64,000 nt of DNA from Notolepis coatsorum (Eukaryota > Chordata > Actinopteri > Aulopiformes > Paralepididae). The translations under genes and the position numbers were made by a program. Under the pieces are notes generated by a model. The model was not told where the DNA came from, did not search any database, and saw nothing but the letters and a program-made list of their open reading frames with translations. Positions 1 through 8,026 of this stretch are shown one piece after another. The stretch lies in the NCBI GenBank assembly GCA_963971535.1, contig OZ020593.1, forward strand, positions 14,668,904-14,732,903. The letters run 5' to 3'. How positions within the stretch are numbered: position 1 is the stretch's first letter; every line of letters begins with the position of its first letter.

Positions 1-89
1 CCAATTTTTTGGGGGGGATATTGAAACCACTACAGAGAAATGTGAGTACACAAGTTCAAGTTCAGACCTCTGTTACTCTCGGTCTCGAC

Positions 90-475
90 CCCCGGAGTCA
101 GCATTGCCTTGGCTTGGGCTGATCGCTATACTAACCCGTTTGGCTGGGTTAGGGGGAGGGAAGTCATGGGTTGGAATCTGGCGTTGTGGACAGCGACGCC
201 TACAGGTCAGGTCTGGGCGCTTGCTCAGCGGAGGCAGGACTTGATGAAGGCAGCGTGACCTCCCACGCGTTACGCTTTACCAATGAGAGCCCTCGCTGCC
301 AGGTGAAAAAAGTCACTGGCTGTCGCCACATGTGTCGGAGGAAGCGTGCGGATGACTTCAGGGTTCCCTTGTACCAACCAGTAGGAGAACATGCGCACAA
401 CAACCAGGTAGGGGAGGGGGGGAATTGGCATAACGACTAAATTGGGATGGGGAGAAAACAGAGAAAAATCTGAGA
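90..475 (+). mobile_element. degenerate SINE fragment (same family as 32.7, 33.8, 46.2, 53.3 and 54.2 kb)
   Basis: The stretch shares in order the landmarks of the better copy at 32.7 kb: a 'gttgtggacagcgac' block, a 'cacgcgttac' block, a 'caggtgaaaa' block and a tail 'aaattgggatgggg' followed by A-rich sequence. It is diverged and its tRNA-like head is poor. It lies in an erbin intron. Confidence 0.55.
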
Positions 476-600
476 AAGAGAGGATACAATTTTTTTAAAA
501 TACATCTGTGACGAGTCGCTGCTCCAGGTGGACCCCCGGGAGCTGAAGAGGGAGGGCCGTCATCTGCCCCAGAGCTGCAGTCTCTCCGCTTGGCCCCTTG

Positions 601-1586
601 ACCCTTTAACCGTCTGTAGTGTGGTAGTGAAAAGGTTAACCGTCTGTAGTGTGGTAGTAGTGAAAGGTTAACCGTCTAGTGTGGTAGTAGTGAAAGGTTA
701 ACCGTCTGTAGTGTGGTAGTGAAAGGGTTAACCGGCTGTAGTGTGGTAGTAGTGAAAGGGTTAACCTTCTGTAGTGTGGTAGTGAAAGGGTTAACCGGCT
801 GTAGTGTGGTAGTAGTGAAAGGGTTAACCGTCTGTTGTGTGGTAGTGAACGGGTTAACCGGCTGTAGTGTGGTAGTAGTGAAAGGTTAACCGTCTGTTGT
901 GTGGTAGTGAAAGGGTTAACCCTTTGTCGTGTGGCAGTGAAAGGGTTAACCTCCTGTATTGTTGCAGTGAAAGGGTTAACCCTTTGGTAGTGTGGCAGTG
1001 AAAGGGTTAACCTCCTGTAGTGTGGCAGTGAAAGGGTTAACCCTTTGTCGTGTGGCAGTGAAAGGGTTAACCTCCTGTATTGTCGCAGTGAAAGGGTTAA
1101 CCCTTTGGTAGTGTGGCAGTGAAAGGGTTAACCTCCTGTATTGTCGCAGTGAAAGGGTTAACCTCCTGTATTGTCGCAGTGAAAGGGTTAACCTCCTGTA
1201 GTGTGGCAGTGAAAGGGTTAACCCTTTGTCGTGTGGCAGTGAAAGGGTTAACCTCCTGTATTGTCGCAGTGAAAGGGTTAACCCTTTGGTAGTGTGGCAG
1301 TGAAAGGGTTAACCTCCTGTAGTGTGGCAGTGAAAGGGTTAACCTCCTGTATTGTCACAGTGAAAGGGTTAACCTCCTGTAGTGTGGCAGTGAAAGGGTT
1401 AACCTCCTGTATTGTGGCAGTGAAAGGGTTAACCTCCTGTAGTGTGGCAGTGAAAGGGTTAACCTCCTGTATTGTGGCAGTGAAAGGGTTAACCCTCCTG
1501 TAGTGTGGCAGTGAAAGGGTTAACCCTCCTGTAGTGTGGCAGTGAAAGGGTTAACCCTCCTGTAGTGTGGCAGTGAAAGGATTAAC
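601..1586. repeat. about 30-bp minisatellite with a TTAACC core, roughly 30 copies
   Basis: A unit of about 30 bp (ggttaacc, then tctgtagtgtgg, then cagtgaaagg) is repeated continuously with small variants such as tgtcg/tgtag/tgttg and cctcctg/ccctttg. Read on the other strand each unit starts TTAACCCTTTCACTGCC. Single or few copies of the same unit recur at 11.4, 22.1, 22.7, 37.6, 39.3 and 56.8 kb. It lies in an erbin intron. Confidence 0.95.
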
Positions 1587-1614
1587 GCCAGGCAGCTGTG
1601 ATGAGGTGGATCCG

Positions 1615-1850
1615 CCGGTCTCGCTCTCTCACTCCGGTCTCGCTCTCTCACTCCGGTCTCGCTCTCTCACTCCGGTCTCGCTCTCTCACTCCGGTCTCGC
1701 TCTCTCACTCCGGTCTCGCTCTCTCACTCCGGTCTCGCTCTCTCACTCCGGTCTCGCTCTCTCACTCCGGTCTCGCTCTCTCACTCCGACGCTCTGGTCT
1801 CTCACTCCGCTGGTCTCGCTCTCTCACTCCGACGCTCTGGTCTCTCACTC
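1615..1850 (+). repeat. 19-bp pyrimidine-rich minisatellite abutting a splice acceptor
   Basis: About ten tandem copies of a 19-bp unit (ggtctcgctctctcactcc) run up to the erbin exon. The last unit reads tctctcactcagg where the others read tctctcactccgg, so the acceptor AG sits at the repeat's own period. The later units are partly rearranged. Confidence 0.9.
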
Positions 1851-1852
1851 AG

Positions 1853-2032
1853 GTGCCTTTAATGAACGGTCAGATGGGGCCTCCCGTCCTCCGCGCTCCC
1901 CCTCAGATGAGCCAGGCGCCCACCATGGCCCGCCACCCCTCCAGAGAGCAGCTCATAGACTACCTGATGCTCAAGGTGTCCCAGCAGGGCCAGGGCCCCC
2001 CGCGCACGGGCCACGAGACTCTGCAGCAAGAG
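1853..2032 (+). CDS. erbin: erbin exon: linker before the PDZ domain
   Basis: Sixty codons (180 bp) between a cag acceptor and a GAG|gtgagg donor, phase 0 at both ends. It encodes a Met/Pro-rich stretch, then [13 protein letters not shown] and ends GHETLQQE. Both neighbours are tandem repeats: a pyrimidine array up to the acceptor and a G-rich run directly after the donor. Confidence 0.88.
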
Positions 2033-3419
2033 GTGAGGGAGGTGGGGGAGGTGAGGGAGGTGGGGGAGGTGGGGGGTCGGTGTGTGTCTGTGGGCCATTG
2101 TGCGTCTGTGGGCCATTGTGTGTCTGTGGGACATTGTGTGTCTGTGTCTGTGGGACATTGTGTGTCTGTGGGACATTGTGTGTCTGTGGGCCATTGTGTG
2201 TCTGTGGGCCATTGTGTGTCTGTGGGCCATTGTGTGTCTGTGGGACATTGTGTGTCTGTGGGACATTGTGTGTCTGTGGGCCATTGTGTGTCTGTGGGAC
2301 ATTGTGTGTCTGTGGGACATTGTGTGTCTGTGGGCCATTGTGTGTCTGTGGGACATTGTGTGTCTGTGTCTGTGGGACATTGTGTGTCTGTGCCTGTGGG
2401 ACATTGTGTGTCTGTGCCTGTGGGTGTGTCTGTGGGACATTGTGTGTCTGTGGGACTGTGTGTGTGATATTGTGGGTCTGTGTGTGTGGTTCTGTGTGTG
2501 ATATTGTGTGGTTTGTGGGTACAGTAATATAAAATGTAATGTTTCTCTCCGTGTGTGTGTGTACAGGAATATAAAATGTAATGTTTCTCTCCGTGTGTGT
2601 GTGTACAGGAATATAAAATGTAATGTTTCTCTGTGTACAGGAATATAACATGTAATGTTTCTCTGTGTGGGTACAGGAATATAAAATTTAATGTGTCTCT
2701 GTGTGTGTGTGTGTAGGAATATAACATGTAATGTGTCTCTGTGTGTGTGTGTGGGTACAGGAATATAAAATGTAATGTTTCTCTGTGTGGGTACAGGTAT
2801 ATAAAATGTAATGTTTCTCTGTGTGGGTACAGGAATATAAAATGTAATGTTTCTCTGTGTGGGTACAGGAATATAAAATGTAATGTTTCTCTGTGTGGGT
2901 ACAGGAATATAAAATGTAATGTTTCTCTCTGTGTGGGTACAGGAATATAAAATGTAATGTTTCTCTCTGTGTGTGGGTACAGGTATATAAAATGTAATGT
3001 TTCTCTCTGTGTGTGGGTACAGGTATATAAAATGTAATGTTTCTCTGTGTGGGTACAGGAATATAAAATGTAATGTTTCTCTGTGTGGGTACAGGAATAT
3101 AAAATGTAATGTTTCTCTGTGTGGGTACAGGAATATAAAATGTAATGTTTCTCTCTGTGTGTGGGTACAGGTATATAAAATGTAATGTTTCTCTCTGTGT
3201 GTGGGTACAGGTATATAAAATGTAATGTTTCTCTGTGTACAGGAATATAAAATGTAATGTTTCTCTGTGTGGGTACAGGAATATAAAATGTAATGTTTCT
3301 CTCTGTGGGTACAGGAATATAAAATGTAATGTTTCTCTCTGTGGGTACAGGAACAATACATTAGTGTGTTTATTTGTGTGTGTGTGTGCAGGAACAACAC
3401 ATTAGTGTGTTTCTCTGTC

Positions 3420-3450
<31 letters not shown>

Positions 3451-3520
3451 GTGTGTGCAGGAACAACACATTAGTGTGTGCAGGAATAACACATTAGTGT
3501 GTGTGTGCAGGAATAACACA

Positions 3521-3585
<65 letters not shown>

Positions 3586-6500
3586 GAACAACACGTTAGT
3601 GTGTGTGCAGGAACAACAACACATTAGTGTGTGTGTGTGTGTGTGTGCAGGAACAACACATTAGTGTGTGTCTCTGGTCTCTCCAGCACCACAGGCTCCT
3701 CCTCCTCCTGCAGCAGCAGCAGTAAATGAGAACAAACTGCCCGCCTGCTGTTCACAACGTTGCCATCATTTGAGCAGAATCTTGCTCATTTCTTCTTCTT
3801 TTTTGAATAGCTGAATTATTGATTTTATTTATCGAATCACGAATGTTCTTAATGGGCCTATAAATCTTGTTATTAGGGAAACCTGCCGTTCAGCGTGTGA
3901 GCGCCGTGCAACGATAAATACTTGTTGCCTGGCGACTGGCTGAGGCGTCTGGGTAAATACTTGTGTGGCTGTGTTTCAGTTCCGGGTGAAGGTGGAGAAG
4001 AACCCAGAGCTGGGGTTCAGTATCTCGGGAGGAGTCGGAGGCCGAGGAAACCCCTTCCGCCCGGACGATAATGTACGTTCAGACTCTTCCTCTCGTTCAC
4101 TTCAAGTTTCTTTATTAGTTGTCATACAGAAATACAGAATACTTTTGTATGAAATGTCTCTTTCTGTTTTGCTCCTGAGAGTGTGCTAGATAAAATAAAA
4201 AGATAGTATAAAATAAGTATAATATAAGTATAAAATAGAAAGTCAAGTACGTAAACAAAAATGTTCAATATACATATATACAGTATATACAATGCAGAGT
4301 AGAGAAGGTAACTGAGTTACAGCAATATACAGTACAGTGTAGAAATGGTGAGGTATAGCTTAGCTTGTGGTGCCACCTTGTGGTGGTGAGGTGCAATGAG
4401 GTATGAGATGATGTGCAGATCTCTTACCAATAAATATAAAGTGTGTTAAGTGTCTAAAGTGGGTAAAGTGGGTGCTACAGTGAGTTGTTTATTTAAAGTG
4501 AGTGTGTGTACGTGTGGCTGTGTGTACTGTGAGTGTATTTGATGGTTTGTTACATAGTGTTATTGTTCGTTGAGCATCCTGATGGCCTGGGGATAGTTCT
4601 AAGCTCCTTCTGAGTCTCTCTGTGCTTGCCATGAGACTCCGGTATCGCTTGCCTGACCGCAGCAGTTGAAAGAGGCAGTTGTTTGGGTGGCTGGGGTTAC
4701 AACTTGTAAGTCGCTTTGGATAAAAAGCGTCAGCTAAATGACTAAATGTAAATGTAACACGTTAAAGGGGCACTTTAAACCTATTTATTTTGCACATAAT
4801 CTCGCACACGTCCCAAAAGAAACACATTCATTTAGTTTGACAGTTATTGAGAGTAAGATAAGATATTCCTTTATTGATCCCCTTTGGGAAATTCGGGCAG
4901 CATGGGGGAGGGGCGGTACAGGTATGGGCAGGGTAATGGCAGAAAGATAAATATAGGCAATAACATTTGATCTCAATATAAAAATATGAGAAAGATAAAC
5001 GGTGTAAACAATATGATTAACTCTGAATATAATGATAGAAAAAAATAAAAGGTGTAAACAATGGTGCAGATGAGGGCCTGTATTCCCTTTTGAATATGGC
5101 CCAGCGATGTCATCAGGGACATTGAATCCTTGTGTTGTGTTAATTACAGCTCAGTGAAATGATAAGGTCCCTATACGACAAGGTGTTGCTATTTCTTCAT
5201 CTACATCATTTCATGGAGCTGTAATTAACACAACCCAAGGATTCACTGTCCCTGATGACATCAATGGGGGCCATACTCAAACTAACTCACTCTCAATATC
5301 AAACTTGTGTGCAAAGTAAATCAGCATTGTTTTTTGGTGAAGTGTCCATCAATTGTGTATTAGGCGCATTGCAATATTTTACTCAAAAACTGAAATAATT
5401 ACATGATTTCCATTATTCTTTTTTATTTATTTTTTTATTTAAATGCATTTATTTACTTAATGAGTTTTAACATTTCTCCATCCAGGGTATATTTGTGACA
5501 AGGGTCCAGCCTGAGGGACCTGCATCCAAGATCCTCCAGCCTGGAGATAAGATCATGCAGGTATGTTGTTGCTACTGGTGAAAACTGTACCATGTACACA
5601 GAAAAAAACACTGCTCAAGGTGGCTGTCGAGATTTATTATAACAGATATGAGTTTGTTTTATGTCTTTTTCCAATGATCAACAATTGTAGCTCAAATACT
5701 TTAGATACTATTATATATCTATATCTGTACATATCCCTTACCTACTCTTACTAGTTACGCTGCTGGCCAGTATGACTTACTACCATAATGTCTTTATACC
5801 TGTATCACTGTACATATTAATACTACAACTCTGTACATACATCTGATTAGCACTATTACTCAGTAGCACTGATTTATATATTTTATCTCCAGTTTAACCC
5901 TTTCTCTGCCACGCTTATGTACATCCGTATACCATCCTCTGCCAGCTCTATTTGTCTATGGAGAAGTTCCCCTTCTTTGCAGGGCTATAACTTTTTAAAT
6001 TGTATTGCTAAATTGACATTACTATGGCCCATTCAACGTCAATTATCTATCGTTTAGGATGTAGCAACGTTCTACTTTTTCATTCACATATTCATACTAA
6101 AATACGGTCTAAAGTATAAATATGTTTTTATCGTTTTCTGCAGCATTCTGCAGAATGTGATTTATAGCCCTAAATGCATTATATTGATGATCAAATACAG
6201 TTTGATAGCGATCGGCGCCAGATAAAAAATTTCAAATGTACGTGCTTCTAGAAGTTACTACTCATCATCTGATGTTGACCGGATGGGGGGGGGGGTCGTT
6301 TATAATTCTGTGGCCAACGTTTGATGATTCATGTAGTGTGGGTGATATGATCATCAGAGCAGTTTGTATCGAACACGGTAATAATAAACGCTGAAACTTA
6401 CCCCAGTCTCCTCGGGCCGTTGGGCGATGAGCGTGGAGCAAAAAGATTGCTATTATGGGATGTTGAAATATGCGATCCATTTCCAGGTTGTATAATAGTA

Positions 6501-8026
6501 TATACGTCCAAATCATGTTGTTTATCGAGTTATTGGCAACGGATCCATTGTGTCGAGCTCGAGTCCCGCGAGCGATAGCGAGTGGCCGGACCGATTATGG
6601 ATGAGCACCAGTTCTTGCTGCTCATTTCCTGTTTGGGCGATCCGCCGATCGGCCACCAGATGGCGCTCTTGAACCGTTGGAGAGTTGAGAGGAGATCAAC
6701 AGGGGATCTCAAGACTCCGCGGGTGAAATATTTTTGAAATATTGATCTCAATGACGTGTTGGCAGATTACGCATGGCGGAGAATGACGTGTTACGGCGTC
6801 CTTGGTGATTAAAGGGTTAATCACCTGTACATTGTATATTACTATTGCACTTTACTGTTACATTTGCACTCTAGTTGGATGCCAAACTTATTTTCGTTGT
6901 GCTGTATGATGACAATATCTTTTGAATCTAATCTAAAATTACTACCATAGTGTCTTTATACCTGTATCACTGTACATATGAATACCACAACTCTGTACAT
7001 ACATCCGATTAGCACTATTCCTCAGTAGTACTAATTTATATATTTCATACCCAGTTAAATCACCTGTACATTGTGTATTACTAAATTATAGGGATGTTCG
7101 ATATTGGCTTTTTTACCGATATCCGATATACCGATATTGTCCAACTTTTCACAATATCAACCGATACCGATATATGCAGGGTTTCCCCCCCCCAAAAAAC
7201 GGAATAATTTCAGGTAATTAACATTACATATCTCTTGTCATGGAATTAACACAACATTATGCATACTTTTGACAATAAATAAAATAAGAATTTGTTCTTA
7301 CTTGCTTGCCTGGGTAAATAAAGGTTAAATAAATGTAAAAAAATATATACCGGTGTATATAAATACCGTAATTCCTCTAATAGTAACCAGGTCTCAAATA
7401 CAAGCCGGGTCTCTATTAATGGCCGGGTCCGCTCTTGAGCTAAGCAATTATAAGCCGGCCTCCTAATACAAGCCGGGTTACTAATATACTGAGCTGCATA
7501 CTGAGCTAGTTACTTGATTTCACTTTGAAAACGTTGAAATGACCAGTGACCACCTGTAATTGCACTGTTTACTATTTCATACAGTACTTGGTTTCAATAA
7601 ATGAACCCAGTACATTTTACTGGGTTCAAACTGACACAAAATGTTGATTTATTCATTATGATCCGTTTGAAAATTTGAAATATAGGCCTCCCTCTTATAC
7701 AGGCCTCCTCCTAATACAAGCCTGGTACCCGCTACAGTTGAAACAAATACAAGCCGGGGTTACTATTAGAGGAATTACGGTATATATATAATTTTTTTTA
7801 ACCGATACCGATATTTTCCGATATTGCATTTTAATGCCAATATCGGTAGGCCGATAATATCGGACATCGCTACTAAATTAGAATCTAATCCAACATGGCT
7901 TTTCTTTTCGTCTCGCAGGCGAACGGCTACAGCTTTGTGAACATGGACCACGGCAACGCGGTCGCCCTCCTGAAGACGTTCCCCTGCACTGTGGACATGA
8001 TCATCCAGAGGGAGATGGCAGCATGA
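1853..8026 (+). CDS. erbin: erbin, 3' end of the gene (four last coding exons, interrupted by introns)
   Basis: Erbin is a LAP-family scaffold (N-terminal leucine-rich repeats, C-terminal PDZ) that sits at basolateral membranes and binds C-terminal peptides of ErbB2 and p120-catenin-family proteins. Only the C-terminus is here: exons 1853-2032, 3980-4072, 5486-5560 and 7919-8026, all phase 0, giving 151 residues and a TGA stop. The first exon carries [13 protein letters not shown], a segment I recall just upstream of the erbin PDZ. The other three encode the PDZ with the carboxylate-binding loop ELGFSISGG, then [37 protein letters not shown] and a C-terminal [11 protein letters not shown] loop residues agree with mammalian ERBIN more than with LRRC7, although the VDMIIQRE end is LRRC7-like. 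Upstream exons lie outside the window. srek1 follows in the same orientation, as in human. Confidence 0.9.
2033..2520 (+). repeat. G-rich run then 18-bp (tgtgtctgtgggacattg) minisatellite
   Basis: The first 50 bp after the erbin donor are gaggtggggg-type G runs that could form a G-quadruplex in DNA or pre-mRNA. They pass into about 20 copies of an 18-bp unit alternating gggccattg and gggacattg, then decay. Confidence 0.92.
2521..3357 (+). repeat. 36-bp minisatellite, about 23 copies, each with a tacag acceptor-like end
   Basis: The unit is gtgtgggtacag followed by gaatataaaatgtaatg and tttctct. Copies differ mainly in the length of the gtgtg run and in aggaata versus aggtata. It fills the erbin intron between the linker exon and the first PDZ exon. 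Confidence 0.95.
3358..3685 (+). repeat. (GT)n interspersed with gcaggaacaacacattag units
   Basis: Irregular tandem units of caggaacaacacattag separated by GT runs of varying length, the longest about 50 bp near 3528-3582. It continues the previous array with a related layout (GT tract, then cagg, then an A-rich segment). Confidence 0.9.
3980..4072 (+). CDS. erbin: erbin exon: PDZ beta1-beta2 with the GLGF-type loop
   Basis: Thirty-one codons between ttcag and AAT|gtacgt, phase 0. Encodes [13 protein letters not shown], then [18 protein letters not shown], the carboxylate-binding loop of a LAP PDZ. Confidence 0.9.
4097..4560 (+). mobile_element. LINE-like 3' region (ttcaagtttctttatta family)
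   Basis: A block beginning ttcaagtttctttattagtt and containing gtcatacagaaatacagaa recurs at 60.55-60.92 kb in the same orientation with shared internal order (gctagataa, cagtatatac, gtaactgagttac). It has the look of a teleost LINE 3' UTR. Exact ends are approximate. Confidence 0.6.
4700..4756 (+). mobile_element. V-SINE/L2-type 3' tail
   Basis: Contains aacttgtaagtcgctttgg and gataaaa, then cgtcagctaaatgac, a conserved tail shared with copies at 14.47, 30.04 and 59.42 kb. Only the tail is preserved. Confidence 0.6.
4852..5060 (-). mobile_element. LINE 3' end (cctttattgatcccc family)
   Basis: Starts agataagatattcctttatt followed by gatcccctttggg. Related copies occur at 18.39, 25.13, 26.38 and 31.0 kb. 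The 26.4 kb copy continues into LINE coding sequence on the - strand, which sets the orientation here. Confidence 0.6.
5090..5280. repeat. imperfect palindrome, about 65-bp arms
   Basis: The left arm (atgtcatcagggacattgaa ... ttaattacagctc) is the reverse complement of the right arm (gagctgtaattaacac ... cactgtccctgatgacat), with a spacer of about 45 bp. It is probably a small foldback element. It lies in an erbin PDZ intron. Confidence 0.85.
5486..5560 (+). CDS. erbin: erbin exon: PDZ central strands
   Basis: Twenty-five codons between tccag and CAG|gtatgt, phase 0. Encodes [18 protein letters not shown] followed by PGDKIMQ, typical of the erbin PDZ. Confidence 0.9.
5660..6935 (+). mobile_element. 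LINE-like 3' region split by a TTAA element
   Basis: The pieces 5660-5893 and 6821-6935 together match uninterrupted relatives at 6.94-7.08, 15.6-16.15 and (reverse) 55.1-55.45 kb. Shared landmarks are ccttacctact, gttacgctgctgg, ctttatacctgtatcactg, tcacctgtacattgtat and ttattttcgttg. Confidence 0.65.
5898..6816. mobile_element. 919-bp TTAA-flanked non-autonomous element (piggyBac-like)
   Basis: The element begins CCCTTTCTCTGCC and ends AAAGGG, and is bounded by TTAA on both sides. Related sequence elsewhere reads ccag(t)ttaatcacctgtac without it, an empty-site comparison supporting TTAA-specific insertion. No transposase is visible. Family assignment rests on the TTAA duplication and CCC-type ends. 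Confidence 0.8.
6940..7080 (+). mobile_element. second copy of the LINE-like 3' region, truncated
   Basis: Repeats the preceding family immediately downstream (ctttatacctgtatcactg ... cagttaaatcacctgtac) and is cut at the start of the next hAT-like element. Confidence 0.55.
7087..7873. mobile_element. hAT-like palindromic MITE (cgatatcgg-rich), interrupted
   Basis: The outer ends are ggatgttcgatattgg on the left and gccgataatatcggacatc on the right, imperfect inverted copies. The interior is rich in accgatatc/gatatcgg. The element is split by a younger MITE at 7366-7780. Confidence 0.6.
7366..7780. mobile_element. 415-bp MITE with CCGTAATTCCTCTAATAG termini and TA duplication
   Basis: The terminal inverted repeats CCGTAATTCCTCTAATAGTA and its complement bound the element, flanked by TA on both sides, as for Tc1/mariner-class insertions. 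A near-identical copy lies at 27991-28398, so the family moved or duplicated recently. Confidence 0.85.
7919..8026 (+). CDS. erbin: erbin last coding exon: PDZ C-terminal helix and stop
   Basis: The acceptor is tctcgcag. It encodes [18 protein letters not shown], then [17 protein letters not shown] and TGA. The alpha-B helix starts with His, the class I PDZ selector for Ser/Thr at position -2 of the ligand. Confidence 0.92.
   Translation, partial: ANGYSFVNMDHGNAVALLKTFPCTVDMIIQREMAA

Noticed and set aside
171..440. 89-codon + strand open frame near the window start
   Set aside because: It lies within a degenerate SINE; similar peptides come from the other copies on either strand.
1859..3469. 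536-codon open frame on the - strand rich in His/Thr
   Set aside because: Translation of GT/CA-rich minisatellites antisense to erbin.
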